Source of the DNA: Butyrivibrio sp. YAB3001
Lineage (GTDB): Bacteria > Bacillota > Clostridia > Lachnospirales > Lachnospiraceae
NCBI RefSeq assembly: GCF_900112195.1
Contig: NZ_FOKR01000002.1
Location: 14,624-78,623, forward strand
Direction: 5' to 3'
Length of the DNA stretch: 64,000 bases
The notes below the pieces were generated by a model. It worked only from the letters and a program-made list of their open reading frames with translations, ran no database searches and had not been told where the DNA came from. The position numbers and the translations under genes were made by a program. Below, piece after piece: positions 8,795-17,608 of the stretch (position 1 is its first letter; each line of letters begins with the position of its first letter).

Positions 8795-9618
8795 TTGTTT
8801 ACGCCTCCTTTATCTGCCAGATTTTCAATTATCATGTTTATAAAAATAAATATCATAAGAACGATTGAAAGACCGCTTCCCAGGTGCCAGTCATAGAGCT
8901 GGGTAAATTCCTGTTCGATAACATTTCCTATAAGAAGAATCTTTGAGCCACCGAGCATTGAGGATATTGCAAAGGTTGTAAGCGCAGGGATAAATACCAT
9001 GGTAATGCCACTTAATATTCCTGGCATGGATAATGGGAGAGTGATTCGCCAAAAAGTCTGAAGAGAATCAGCTCCAAGGTCTCTTGCTGCGTTTATAACA
9101 TTCTCATCAATTCTGTTTAATGAATTGTATATAGGCAGTATCATAAATGGAAGGAAGTTGTAGACCATGCCAAGTACAATGGCTCCCTGTGTATTTATGA
9201 TACTTATGGTTGGCAGATGCATGAATTCAAAAATGGTGTTTATCACACCCTTTTTCTCAAGCAGAGTCATCCACGTAAGTGTTCGCAAAAGAAAATTCAT
9301 CCACATGGGGAGAATAAAGAGTGTAACAATATATGCATTTTTCTTAAGCTTCATGGATGAAAGTATCATTCCAAGCGGATAGGATAAGATGAAGCATACA
9401 AACGTACTGATCAGAGCCAGGAAAACAGAACGTTTTAACGCTTTAAAAAATCCCGGCTTAAATATAGTAGCTATATTTTCTATTGTTAAGTTCCCATCAG
9501 CGGAAGTTATTCCATAATATATGACCATGCAAAGCGGAATTACAATAAATATTAATGCCCAGGCGATATATGGCGAGGCCATGAGTCCGGCGCTTTTATT
9601 TGATTTAAACAGTTTCAC
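8791..9618 (-). CDS. potB: Spermidine/putrescine ABC transporter permease
   Basis: A 275-residue permease with about six transmembrane segments and the EAA loop [26 protein letters not shown] start at 9618 with AGGAGG upstream on the minus strand; the start lies 14 nt inside the end of potA and the stop overlaps potC, so potABC are translationally coupled. It pairs with PotC in the membrane. Confidence 0.93.
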   Translation of the reverse strand: MKLFKSNKSAGLMASPYIAWALIFIVIPLCMVIYYGITSADGNLTIENIATIFKPGFFKALKRSVFLALISTFVCFILSYPLGMILSSMKLKKNAYIVTLFILPMWMNFLLRTLTWMTLLEKKGVINTIFEFMHLPTISIINTQGAIVLGMVYNFLPFMILPIYNSLNRIDENVINAARDLGADSLQTFWRITLPLSMPGILSGITMVFIPALTTFAISSMLGGSKILLIGNVIEQEFTQLYDWHLGSGLSIVLMIFIFINMIIENLADKGGVNK

Positions 9619-10678
9619 TTATTGCCTCCTCATCCATAGAAGCAGGTACGTTCATTATCTGGATGTTAAATGGATCGACCTTAATGCCTACTTTGCTTCC
9701 GACAGGTGACAGTTTGGTGGAGTGAACAAGCCATTCGTAGCCGTTTGCCTGTACATCCATTTCATAATGAACACCTTTAAATGTAAGGTCTGTTACAATG
9801 CCCTTAATAGTGCCATTTTCTGGAGCGACAAGCTCAACATCTTCTGGTCTTATTACTACGTCTACCGGTTTGTTTTCGCCAAATCCCTTATCAACGCAGG
9901 CAAATTTTGCACCCAGTATTTCAACAAGTTCATCGCGTATCATTGTTGAACGGATGATGTTACTATCTCCAATAAAATCGGCAACAAAGGCATTTTCAGG
10001 CTCGTTATATATTTTCTCGGGAGAACCTTCCTGCTGAATATAGCCCTGGTTCATAACAACTATGTGGTCAGACATGGTAAGTGCTTCTTCCTGATCGTGG
10101 GTTACAAAAATGAAGGTGATTCCAAGTTCTTCTTTAAGTCTTTTAAGCTCATACTGCATATCTTGGCGCATTTTGAGGTCAAGGGCGCCAAGGGGCTCAT
10201 CCAGCAAAAGAACTTTAGGTTCATTTACAATCGCTCTTGCAATGGCGATTCTCTGCTGCTGACCGCCTGAGAGTGAATCGGGCATACGATTCTCAAAACC
10301 TTCAAGATTTACAAGTTTTAATGCATATTTTACTTTGTCCTTAATATAACTTGCGGATTTATTCTTGATTTTAAGTCCAAAAGCAATATTTTCCGCAATT
10401 GTCATATGGGTGAAAAGTGCATATTTTTGGAAAACGGTGTTAAGTTGTCTTTTATTTGGAGAAAGTTTAGTTATATCCTGGCCGTGAAAGATGACTCTTC
10501 CCTGATCGGGCATCTCAAAGCCGCCAATTATTCTAAGTGTTGTAGTCTTGCCACAGCCACTTGGACCAAGCAGCGTAACAAAAGAATTCTCATATATAGA
10601 AAGGTTCAGATCATCCAGTATAAGTTGTCCATCATAGGATTTAGAAATGTGTTCAAGAGTGATCAAGTCTTTTCCCAT
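9605..10678 (-). CDS. potA: Spermidine/putrescine ABC transporter ATP-binding protein
   Basis: A 357-residue ABC ATPase: Walker [11 protein letters not shown]-loop near [10 protein letters not shown], signature [14 protein letters not shown], Walker [13 protein letters not shown] and switch His in [10 protein letters not shown]-terminal TOBE-type regulatory domain (about 240-350) is typical of PotA/FbpC importers. First gene of the minus-strand potABCD operon, with a good ribosome binding site (GGGAGG) and a consensus promoter just upstream. Confidence 0.95.
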   Translation of the reverse strand: MGKDLITLEHISKSYDGQLILDDLNLSIYENSFVTLLGPSGCGKTTTLRIIGGFEMPDQGRVIFHGQDITKLSPNKRQLNTVFQKYALFTHMTIAENIAFGLKIKNKSASYIKDKVKYALKLVNLEGFENRMPDSLSGGQQQRIAIARAIVNEPKVLLLDEPLGALDLKMRQDMQYELKRLKEELGITFIFVTHDQEEALTMSDHIVVMNQGYIQQEGSPEKIYNEPENAFVADFIGDSNIIRSTMIRDELVEILGAKFACVDKGFGENKPVDVVIRPEDVELVAPENGTIKGIVTDLTFKGVHYEMDVQANGYEWLVHSTKLSPVGSKVGIKVDPFNIQIMNVPASMDEEAISETV

Positions 10679-10722
10679 GTCAATCCTCCCAAAAATTTTA
10701 TAAATTTTTTACAATCTATTTT

Positions 10723-10750
10723 ATTTTAATTGAGATATATGTAGTGTCAA
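10723..10750 (-). promoter_or_regulatory. potABCD promoter
   Basis: Minus-strand -35 TTGACA (10745-10750) and -10 TAAAAT (10723-10728), spaced by 16 nt, 45 nt before potA. It diverges from the lactonase gene. Confidence 0.75.
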
Positions 10751-10840
10751 TTACTTTTTTCATACATTTTGAAGTTTTATTTGCTAAACTATTGTGATAA
10801 AATGGGAATCATAAGGTTACTTCAAGGAGGCAATGCACTA

Positions 10841-11905
10841 ATGGCTGAAAAAGATAAATATGTAGCTTATGTATCCAGCTACACTTCCGGATTGGGTACT
10901 AAGTATGGAATCAGAATTTATGATGTAGATCTTGAAAACGGCAGACTTACTGAGAAACAGAAGGTTGAGATCACAAACTCTTCTTATATTGGTATTTCTC
11001 ATAATAAAAAGACACTGTATTCTATTACTGATGCAGGTGTGGAAGCTTATCATATTCTTCCTGACGGAAGTCTTGAGTTTTTGAATGAAGCTTCTATTAA
11101 TGGTATGCGTGGATGTTATCTTAACATGGATCAGAAGGATAACTACCTTTTGACAGCAGGCTATCATGATGGAAAGGTTACTATTCTTAAACTCGATGAG
11201 GATGGTAGCATCGGCGAGATTTGCGATGAGAGATTTCATAAGGGACTTGGTACAGCAGCCGGCCGAAATCATGTGCCTCATGTTCAGTGTATCAAGGTTT
11301 CTAAGGATAATAAATATCTTCTTGCTGCAGATCTTGGTATGGACAGAGTTAATGTTTATGCTCTTGATCATGCGACAGGCAAAATCAAGGAATGCGATGT
11401 CATTCATTGTGATCAGGAATCATCACCAAGACATATGCAGTTCTCTAAGGACGGAAGATTCCTCTATGTTTGTCTTGAACAGAAGTGCGGCATAGATGTT
11501 TATGCTTACACTGAGGAAAATGGTGACCCTGAGTTCAACAAGATCCAGTCAGTTTCTAATTCTGAAGAATCTGATACTCTTGGTGTGGCAAGCAGTGCAC
11601 TTACTTTCTCTGAGGATTACAATTATCTTGTCAGCTCAACTGCAGGTGAGAACAATGTTCTTGTATATAAGGTTGATAAGGAGACCGGACTTTTGACAAG
11701 AAAGATCTGCCTTCCTGTTGCAGGTGAATATCCTAAGGATGCAGCTCTTTTCCCTGATAATAAGCATTTGGTATCCCTTAACCATGAGTCAGACACAATG
11801 ACATTCTTCAATGTGGATATGGACAAGGGAACAATGGTAATGAATGGGCCTGAGATGCCTATTTCAAGACCTAACTGTATTGTATTTCATAAACTTGAGG
11901 GTTAA
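10841..11905 (+). CDS. Lactonase-family seven-bladed beta-propeller protein (6-phosphogluconolactonase type)
   Basis: A 354-residue protein of repeated beta-propeller blades (for example YVSSYTSGLGTKYGIRIYDVD, then repeated LLAADLGMDRVNVYALD-like units) matching the YbhE/Pgl-type lactonase family. Members hydrolyse 6-phosphogluconolactone or related sugar lactones; others have unknown substrates. The ATG at 10841 follows AAGGAGG; the frame is open further upstream, but that extension has no ribosome binding site. It stands alone between the divergent pot operon and its own terminator. Confidence 0.82.
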   Translation: MAEKDKYVAYVSSYTSGLGTKYGIRIYDVDLENGRLTEKQKVEITNSSYIGISHNKKTLYSITDAGVEAYHILPDGSLEFLNEASINGMRGCYLNMDQKDNYLLTAGYHDGKVTILKLDEDGSIGEICDERFHKGLGTAAGRNHVPHVQCIKVSKDNKYLLAADLGMDRVNVYALDHATGKIKECDVIHCDQESSPRHMQFSKDGRFLYVCLEQKCGIDVYAYTEENGDPEFNKIQSVSNSEESDTLGVASSALTFSEDYNYLVSSTAGENNVLVYKVDKETGLLTRKICLPVAGEYPKDAALFPDNKHLVSLNHESDTMTFFNVDMDKGTMVMNGPEMPISRPNCIVFHKLEG

Positions 11906-11921
11906 TACCCTCAAGTTTTTT
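11892..11921 (+). terminator. Terminator of the lactonase gene, overlapping its stop codon
   Basis: A 10-bp stem AACTTGAGGG / CCCTCAAGTT with loop TTAATA, which includes the TAA stop, is followed by T6. Confidence 0.92.
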
Positions 11922-11982
11922 GATGGAATAGAAAATACCTATTCCATCAAAAAGCGCTCCGCTATGGATGCGCACTCGTGCG
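11921..11982. repeat. Second hairpin pair downstream of the lactonase terminator
   Basis: A perfect 11-bp stem TGATGGAATAG / CTATTCCATCA (11921-11931 / 11939-11949) begins at the end of the preceding T-tract and is followed by a short CGCAC-TC-GTGCG hairpin at 11971-11982. Resembles the nested hairpins at 15771-15860 and 16380-16459. Nothing gene-like is seen between here and aroC. Confidence 0.6.
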
Positions 11983-12056
11983 ATTGTAATATGTTGCATG
12001 AATGCAAAACTCTGTTTTGATAAACAAAACGGCAAGCGAATAAGAAAAGAGGTAAT

Positions 12057-13154
12057 ATGGCAGGATCGATTTTTGGTAAAAATATTAGGGTTTCAACTTT
12101 TGGTGAATCCCATGGCAAGGCTCTTGGAGCTGTTATAGACGGATTCCCTGCGGGAATGGAACTTTACGAAGCAGATATTCAAAAGTACCTTGACAGAAGA
12201 AAGCCTGGAACCTCCAAGGCAACTACTGCGAGGAAGGAAAATGACGAAGTAGAGATATTATCAGGGGTTTTTGAGGGACGAACTACCGGAACACCGATAG
12301 CATTATTGGTCAGAAATACGGATCAGAAGTCATCTGATTATAGTGATATTGCAAGTTACTACAGACCCGGACATGCAGATTTTTGTTTTGATCAAAAATA
12401 TGGATTTAGGGATTACAGAGGCGGTGGAAGGTCTTCCGGACGCGAGACCATTGGCAGAGTAGGAACCGGCGCTATTTGCGCAAAGCTGCTTGGCCAGATG
12501 GGAATTGAAGTGATGGCATATACCAGGTCGATTGGTGATGTGGAGATTGATTATTCCAAGTTTGACCAAAGTGCTATTTTAAATACTCCCACCTGCATGC
12601 CTGATGTAGAAGCTGATAAAAAGGCGATGGAACTAATTCTTGACGCAAGAGAAAAATGCGATTCACTTGGTGGAGTAATTGAATGTAGAATTCATGGAGT
12701 ACCTGCCGGAATAGGTGAACCGGTATTTGACAAGCTTGATGCTGAACTTTCCAAGGCAATCATGAGTATTGGCGCTGTGAAGGCTGTTGAGATCGGTGAT
12801 GGTACTAAGGCTGCATACGCTTATGGCTCTGAAAATAATGACCAGTTTGAGATGGTCGATGGCAAAGTGGCAAAGAAAACAAATCATTCCGGCGGAATTC
12901 TTGGTGGTATGTCAGATGGAAGTGATATTATTATCAGAGCATATGTTAAACCAACACCAAGTATCAGCCAGAGTCAGAATACAGTTAATAAAAGCGGCGA
13001 TAATATAGAAATAAATATTAAGGGGCGGCATGACCCTGTGGTTGTTCCACGAGCTGTTGTTGTGGTGGAGGCTATGTGCGCGATTACCATTCTTGACCTT
13101 ATGCTCTCCAATATGCATTCAAGAGTTGACGATATTATGGAATTTTATAAATAA
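12057..13154 (+). CDS. aroC: Chorismate synthase
   Basis: A 365-residue enzyme that converts EPSP to chorismate, the last shikimate-pathway step, using reduced FMN. Family landmarks are visible: the N-terminal STFGESHGKALG with the conserved His, RRKPGTSKATTARKE, YRPGHADFCFDQKYG, the DYRGGGRSSGRET segment, and the C-terminal RHDPVVVPRAVVVVE. ATG 12057 follows AAGAAAAGAGG. It stands alone between two terminators. Confidence 0.96.
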   Translation: MAGSIFGKNIRVSTFGESHGKALGAVIDGFPAGMELYEADIQKYLDRRKPGTSKATTARKENDEVEILSGVFEGRTTGTPIALLVRNTDQKSSDYSDIASYYRPGHADFCFDQKYGFRDYRGGGRSSGRETIGRVGTGAICAKLLGQMGIEVMAYTRSIGDVEIDYSKFDQSAILNTPTCMPDVEADKKAMELILDAREKCDSLGGVIECRIHGVPAGIGEPVFDKLDAELSKAIMSIGAVKAVEIGDGTKAAYAYGSENNDQFEMVDGKVAKKTNHSGGILGGMSDGSDIIIRAYVKPTPSISQSQNTVNKSGDNIEINIKGRHDPVVVPRAVVVVEAMCAITILDLMLSNMHSRVDDIMEFYK

Positions 13155-13163
13155 TTTATATTT

Positions 13164-13208
13164 AGCTTTAAGTTACGTATCTTATACGTGATTTAAAGCT
13201 TTTTATTT
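13164..13208 (+). terminator. aroC terminator
   Basis: Stem AGCTTTAA / TTAAAGCT with an inner ACGTAT / ATACGT stem, followed by TTTTATTTT. Confidence 0.85.
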
Positions 13209-13424
13209 TGGTAAGAATTCATTGATATAGGCTAATGAGGGATATGTTTTTAACAATAATATTGCGTACTACATATACGATATAACATATCGATATGGCA
13301 TACATATGCGTATAAAACGAACACTGCAAGAAATAAAAGGTGAATTTTTTGTGAAAACGTTATATAATTTATTTTGTAATTTTATTTTATCGCAATGATG
13401 CAGAATTTGAGGGGATTTTCTGTA

Positions 13425-14546
13425 ATGAATGCTGGCAATTTGCAAAAGAAGATAACCTATAAAGAAAAAATTATTTCAAGGGTTGAAAAATTTAATAGAA
13501 AGCATAAGAAACTAACTTTTCTGGGAATTGCTTATGCTGTAACAGCTATTGTTACTTATAACTTTTTATTCTACTTTTATAGGAATACTAAGAGATTCAC
13601 AGCACTTGCGTGCCTGATATTATTTTTTGTTTTCAGTAGTAGTTTTTCTTTTCCATCGTCTTCATTAAATATCAGTTTTGCTTCTGATATAAGTGTTGAG
13701 ACTACTAACAGTGTTAGTTCTGATGAAATATCAAATGCTGAGGTTGCGCAGTCAGATGCGGAGTTTGCAGACCAAAAAGATGTGGACATGAAAGTTTTGG
13801 AAGAAGCTTCGGAGAGTACAAATCCGGATGTTTCAGAAGCTGATCATATGAACCCTGAAAAACAGGTTTCTCTGGATGATATCCTTGAATCAGAAAGTAT
13901 TGCAGAGGTTTCTGAGGATGATACAAAGGCTCAGGATGATGATCTACTTACAAAAAGTGATGATGTTATTTTTAGCAGCGATGACTGGAAGATAATCCTG
14001 GTTAACAAGCAGCATCCTTTTCCTGATAACTATCAGTTCCCACTTGGTACTATCAGTGGAACAATGCGCTGTGACGAGAGAATAATACAGCCTCTTTTAG
14101 AGATGATGAAAGCGGCAGCTTCTGACAATGTATCACTTATCATATGCTCACCATACAGGGATAGAAATCGTCAGACAATGCTGTTTAACAACAAGATTGA
14201 CAGATATATGGAGGCAGGAATGTCTTACATGGATTCTTATAATCTTGCATCGCAGGCGGTTACCGTTCCAGGGTCATCAGAGCACCAGATAGGACTTGCG
14301 ATTGATATTATTACAGATGGGTATTCCAGTCTTGATGAGGGCTTTGCCAATACTGCTGCCGGAAAATGGCTTTCTGCCAATAGCTATAAATATGGTTTTA
14401 TTCTCAGATATCCAGCTGGGAAAGAGGAAATAACCAGTATTGAATACGAACCGTGGCATTTTAGATATGTAGGTGTTGACGCTGCTACGATTATGGCTCA
14501 AAATAATATTTGCCTGGAAGAATTCTGGAGCATTTATGTTGAGTAA
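13425..14546 (+). CDS. VanY-type D-alanyl-D-alanine carboxypeptidase (peptidase M15B), membrane anchored
   Basis: A 373-residue protein. A cytosolic basic segment (about 1-45) precedes hydrophobic stretches at about 30-50 and 60-80, then an acidic Ser/Asp/Glu-rich linker (about 85-185), then the M15B domain. Zinc and catalytic residues are in place: H287 and D294 in SSEHQIGLAIDI, and E342 and H345 in EPWH; the upstream SPYRDRNRQ matches the family SxxR motif. It would trim the terminal D-Ala from peptidoglycan pentapeptides outside the membrane. ATG 13425 is chosen for its GAGGGG ribosome binding site; ATGs at 13395/13398 are alternatives. The tgt gene begins 15 nt downstream. Confidence 0.85.
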   Translation: MNAGNLQKKITYKEKIISRVEKFNRKHKKLTFLGIAYAVTAIVTYNFLFYFYRNTKRFTALACLILFFVFSSSFSFPSSSLNISFASDISVETTNSVSSDEISNAEVAQSDAEFADQKDVDMKVLEEASESTNPDVSEADHMNPEKQVSLDDILESESIAEVSEDDTKAQDDDLLTKSDDVIFSSDDWKIILVNKQHPFPDNYQFPLGTISGTMRCDERIIQPLLEMMKAAASDNVSLIICSPYRDRNRQTMLFNNKIDRYMEAGMSYMDSYNLASQAVTVPGSSEHQIGLAIDIITDGYSSLDEGFANTAAGKWLSANSYKYGFILRYPAGKEEITSIEYEPWHFRYVGVDAATIMAQNNICLEEFWSIYVE

Positions 14547-14561
14547 AAAAGGATCGTATTT

Positions 14562-15743
14562 ATGTACAAAATTTTGAAAAAGGATGGGAGTGCTAAGAGA
14601 GCAGAATTTAGCACTGTTCATGGAACTATTCAGACACCTGTATTTATGAATGTGGCAACTGTTGCTGCTATTAAAGGCGGTGTTTCTACAGAGGATCTTG
14701 AAGGTATTGACACACAGGTTGTTTTGTCAAATACCTATCATTTGCATTTAAGACCGGGAGACGATGTTGTCTATCGGATGGGTGGATTGCATAAATTTAT
14801 GTCTTGCAATAAGCCTATTTTGACGGACTCAGGCGGTTTTCAGGTCTTTTCTCTTGCAAAGACACGAAGGATAAAAGAAGAAGGAGTTTATTTCCATTCA
14901 CATATTGACGGACACAAGCTGTTTATGGGACCTGAGGAAAGTATGCGGATTCAGTCTCATTTGGGCTCAACTATTGCCATGGCTTTTGATGAATGTCCAT
15001 CTGCAAAGGCTGAGCATGAATATGTTCAGATGTCTGTGGATAGAACTACCAGATGGCTTAAGAGATGCCAGGATGAAATGAGAAGACTAAACGGCCTGGA
15101 GTATACAGTTAATCCAAATCAGCTTCTCTTTGGAATCAATCAGGGAGCAATCTTTGATGATATCAGAATTGAACATGCAAAGGTTATCAGCGACATGAAC
15201 CTTGATGGTTATGCTGTTGGAGGCCTTGCTGTGGGCGAGACACATGAGGAGATGTATCACGTACTGGAGACAGTTGTGCCGTATCTTCCTGAAGATAAAC
15301 CAACATACCTAATGGGAGTCGGGACACCTGCAAACATTCTTGAAGCGGTTGAAAGAGGTGTTGACTTCTTTGATTGCGTATATCCAAGCAGAAATGGAAG
15401 ACATGGACACCTTTATACAAGCAAAGGCCATATAAATCTTCTTAATGCCAGATATGAGCTTGATGATACACCAATCGACAGTGGTTGTAATTGTCCTGCC
15501 TGCAGAAGATATACCAAGGCTTATATTAGACATCTCTTAAAGTCCGGTGAAATGCTGGGAATGAGACTTTGCGTTCTTCACAATCTGTATTTTTATAATC
15601 ATCTCATGGAAGAAATCAGGGATGCCATTGAAAAGGGCGAGTACGCATCTTACAAAAAGAAAAAGCTAGAGGGCTTTATGGAGTATGACAGCGCAGAAAT
15701 CAAGGATTCCTACAATATCGCCCGCAATTGGAGGAAAGGGTAA
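14562..15743 (+). CDS. tgt: Queuine/preQ1 tRNA-guanine transglycosylase
   Basis: A 393-residue TIM-barrel enzyme that replaces G34 with preQ1 in GUN-anticodon tRNAs. Visible: LTDSGGFQVFSL, the substrate-pocket GGLAVGE, the nucleophile Asp in DFFDCVYPSRNGRHG, and the zinc site CNCPACRRY followed by the conserved His in IRHL. Length is slightly above the usual 370-385. The tgt-yajC order is conserved in many bacteria, although here yajC has its own promoter after a hairpin-rich gap. Confidence 0.96.
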   Translation: MYKILKKDGSAKRAEFSTVHGTIQTPVFMNVATVAAIKGGVSTEDLEGIDTQVVLSNTYHLHLRPGDDVVYRMGGLHKFMSCNKPILTDSGGFQVFSLAKTRRIKEEGVYFHSHIDGHKLFMGPEESMRIQSHLGSTIAMAFDECPSAKAEHEYVQMSVDRTTRWLKRCQDEMRRLNGLEYTVNPNQLLFGINQGAIFDDIRIEHAKVISDMNLDGYAVGGLAVGETHEEMYHVLETVVPYLPEDKPTYLMGVGTPANILEAVERGVDFFDCVYPSRNGRHGHLYTSKGHINLLNARYELDDTPIDSGCNCPACRRYTKAYIRHLLKSGEMLGMRLCVLHNLYFYNHLMEEIRDAIEKGEYASYKKKKLEGFMEYDSAEIKDSYNIARNWRKG

Positions 15744-15770
15744 TTTGATGTATTCTCAAATGTGATTTCA

Positions 15771-15860
15771 GAAACACGCATTTGCTGCGTGTTTCGTGCA
15801 ACCATGAATGGATAAGCAAATAGGCCCTCGACGCAGTCGATTTTTATATGGCCTATTTGC
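15771..15860 (+). terminator. Hairpin cluster after tgt, including a nested terminator
   Basis: First a perfect 10-bp stem GAAACACGCA / TGCGTGTTTC (15771-15780 / 15786-15795). Then an outer 11-bp stem GCAAATAGGCC / GGCCTATTTGC (15816-15826 / 15850-15860) encloses TCGAC-GCA-GTCGA followed by T5 (15828-15845), a compact intrinsic terminator. The outer and inner stems could compete. Confidence 0.7.
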
Positions 15861-15886
15861 ATATATAAAAATCCAAGATTGTATAC

Positions 15887-15915
15887 TTGAATTTAATCGG
15901 GGATTTTAGTAATAT
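15887..15915 (+). promoter_or_regulatory. yajC promoter
   Basis: -35 TTGAAT (15887-15892) and -10 TAATAT (15910-15915) with a 17-nt spacer, 41 nt before the yajC start. Confidence 0.6.
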
Positions 15916-15956
15916 TGTTTGGTATACTTTATTTAAATAGTTTTTTGGAGGATGTT

Positions 15957-16316
15957 ATGGGTTTATTTTTGACTACAGATGCTGCTGGCGCTGCAGCCTC
16001 AGCTAACACTTTAGTAATCATTGCAATTTATGTGGTTCTTTTTGGTTTCCTTTATTTTGTGATGATCAGACCACAGAGAAAAGAGCAGAAGCAGAAAGCT
16101 CAGACACTTGCTTCACTGGCAGTAGGAGATAGCGTTAGAACAACAGGCGGTTTTGTTGGTGTAATTCTTGACATTACTGATGACATGGTAATTGTTGAGT
16201 TTGGTAACAATAAGAACTGCCGTATCCCTATGTACAAAGAGGCTATTGTTGAAGTTGAAAAGCCTGAGGATGCAGTTGCATCAAACACTGAAACTTCTGA
16301 TTCTAAAAAGAAGTGA
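15957..16316 (+). CDS. yajC: Preprotein translocase accessory subunit YajC
   Basis: A 119-residue protein with one transmembrane helix (about residues 17-37) followed immediately by MIRPQRKEQK, the YajC hallmark, and the segment VGDSVRTTGGFVGVI. It associates with SecDF-SecYEG at the membrane. The ATG at 15957 follows GGAGG at good spacing; the frame upstream is not needed. It ends at a strong terminator. secD/secF are not adjacent. Confidence 0.95.
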   Translation: MGLFLTTDAAGAAASANTLVIIAIYVVLFGFLYFVMIRPQRKEQKQKAQTLASLAVGDSVRTTGGFVGVILDITDDMVIVEFGNNKNCRIPMYKEAIVEVEKPEDAVASNTETSDSKKK

Positions 16317-16332
16317 TATTGTATTGCAATTA

Positions 16333-16366
16333 AAAGCCTGGTTGGTGTGTCCAATCGGGCTTTTTT
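16333..16366 (+). terminator. yajC terminator
   Basis: Long stem AAAGCCTGGTTGG / CCAATCGGGCTTT (one G-T and one T-G wobble), loop TGTGT, then T6. Confidence 0.92.
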
Positions 16367-16379
16367 ACGAAAGAGTCAT

Positions 16380-16459
16380 GTGTTGTACTAAATGCAACCG
16401 CGCTCGGCACGAGAATGTCGCATGCGACATTCTTTTTTATAAATTACAACACTGTTGCA
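16380..16459 (+). promoter_or_regulatory. Structured leader-like element upstream of leuB
   Basis: A 20-nt perfect palindrome at 16413-16432 (half-site GAATGTCGCA) followed by T6 is a terminator. It is enclosed by GTGTTGTA (16380-16387) / TACAACAC (16445-16452). A second pair TGCAAC (16393-16398) / GTTGCA (16454-16459) crosses the first, so the two cannot both form except as a pseudoknot. The layout resembles an attenuator before the branched-chain genes, but no T-box motif or leader peptide is seen. Confidence 0.5.
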
Positions 16460-16498
16460 CGTTAAAACAATGATGTGAAATAAGGGAGGACAAGCACT

Positions 16499-17608
16499 GT
16501 GAAGATGAAGATTACATGTATTGCCGGAGATGGAATCGGACCTGAGATTGTCAGAGAAGCCAGGAAGGTTCTTGAAAAGATAGCAACTGTTTATGGACAT
16601 GAATTTGAGTTTAACGATATTTTGATGGGTGGCTGTTCAATTGATGCTTATGGAGTTCCGCTCACAGATGAAGCAATTGCTGCTGCCAAAGAAGCTGATG
16701 CTGTTTTAATGGGGTCAATTGGTGGAAATACTTCAACTTCACCATGGTATAAGTTAGAACCATCATTAAGACCTGAAGCAGGACTTTTAAAACTTCGTAA
16801 ATCACTTAATCTTTTTGCAAATTTAAGACCTGCTTATCTTTATCCTGTTCTTAAAGATGCCTGCCCTTTGAAAGAATCAACCGGTGACAAGGGCTTCGAT
16901 ATGCTTATTATGCGTGAACTTACAGGCGGTTTATATTTTGGCGACAGAAAAACTGTTGAACGTGACGGAGAACTTGTAGCTATCGATACTCTTGAATATA
17001 AAGAAAGCGAAATAAGGCGAATTGCCATTAAAGCTTTTGATGTTGCAAGAAAACGCAGAAAGAGCGTTATCAGTGTAGATAAGGCTAATGTCCTGGATTC
17101 ATCAAGACTCTGGCGCAAGGTTGTAGAGGGAGTTGCTAAGGATTATCCTGATGTAACCCTTGAACATATGCTTGTTGACAATTGCGCTATGCAGCTTGTT
17201 AAAAATCCTTCCCAGTTTGATGTTGTCCTTACTGAGAATATGTTTGGCGATATCTTATCTGATGAAGCGAGCATGATTACCGGTTCAATCGGAATGCTTC
17301 CAAGTGCATCTTTAAATGATACAAGTTTTGGCCTTTATGAACCTAGTCATGGAAGCGCGCCTGATATTGCAGGTCAGAACATAGCAAATCCTATTGCTAC
17401 TATATTATCAGCTGCTATGATGCTCAGATATTCATTCAATCTTGATAAGGAAGCAGATGCCATTGAAAAAGCAGTTGAGCTTGTTCTTGAAGATGGTTAT
17501 AGAACTGTTGATCTCATGTCTTCCGGACATGGTGATGAATTAAAAAATACTTCGTGCAGTGAAATGGGTGATCTAATTGCGGGACGAATTACTGATTGCA
17601 AAAACTGA
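16499..17608 (+). CDS. leuB: 3-isopropylmalate dehydrogenase
   Basis: A 369-residue NAD-dependent beta-decarboxylating dehydrogenase of leucine synthesis. Landmarks: GDGIGPEIV at the N-terminus, the substrate-loop arginines in RPEAGLLKLRKSLNLFANLRP, MIMRELTGGLYFG, VDKANVLDSSRLWR, the metal-binding GDILSDEASM and the NAD-binding HGSAPDIAGQNIANP. The GTG at 16499 is 9 nt after GGGAGGA; the ATG two codons later is too far. leuA and leuCD are absent from the window. The next gene begins inside its 3' end, so leuB is probably first of a leuB-ilvD-ilvB transcription unit. Confidence 0.96.
   Translation: MKMKITCIAGDGIGPEIVREARKVLEKIATVYGHEFEFNDILMGGCSIDAYGVPLTDEAIAAAKEADAVLMGSIGGNTSTSPWYKLEPSLRPEAGLLKLRKSLNLFANLRPAYLYPVLKDACPLKESTGDKGFDMLIMRELTGGLYFGDRKTVERDGELVAIDTLEYKESEIRRIAIKAFDVARKRRKSVISVDKANVLDSSRLWRKVVEGVAKDYPDVTLEHMLVDNCAMQLVKNPSQFDVVLTENMFGDILSDEASMITGSIGMLPSASLNDTSFGLYEPSHGSAPDIAGQNIANPIATILSAAMMLRYSFNLDKEADAIEKAVELVLEDGYRTVDLMSSGHGDELKNTSCSEMGDLIAGRITDCKN

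Noticed and set aside
16367-16498. T-box riboswitch upstream of leuB
   Set aside because: No AGGGTGG-type T-box sequence or specifier-loop layout was found, only terminator-like stems.
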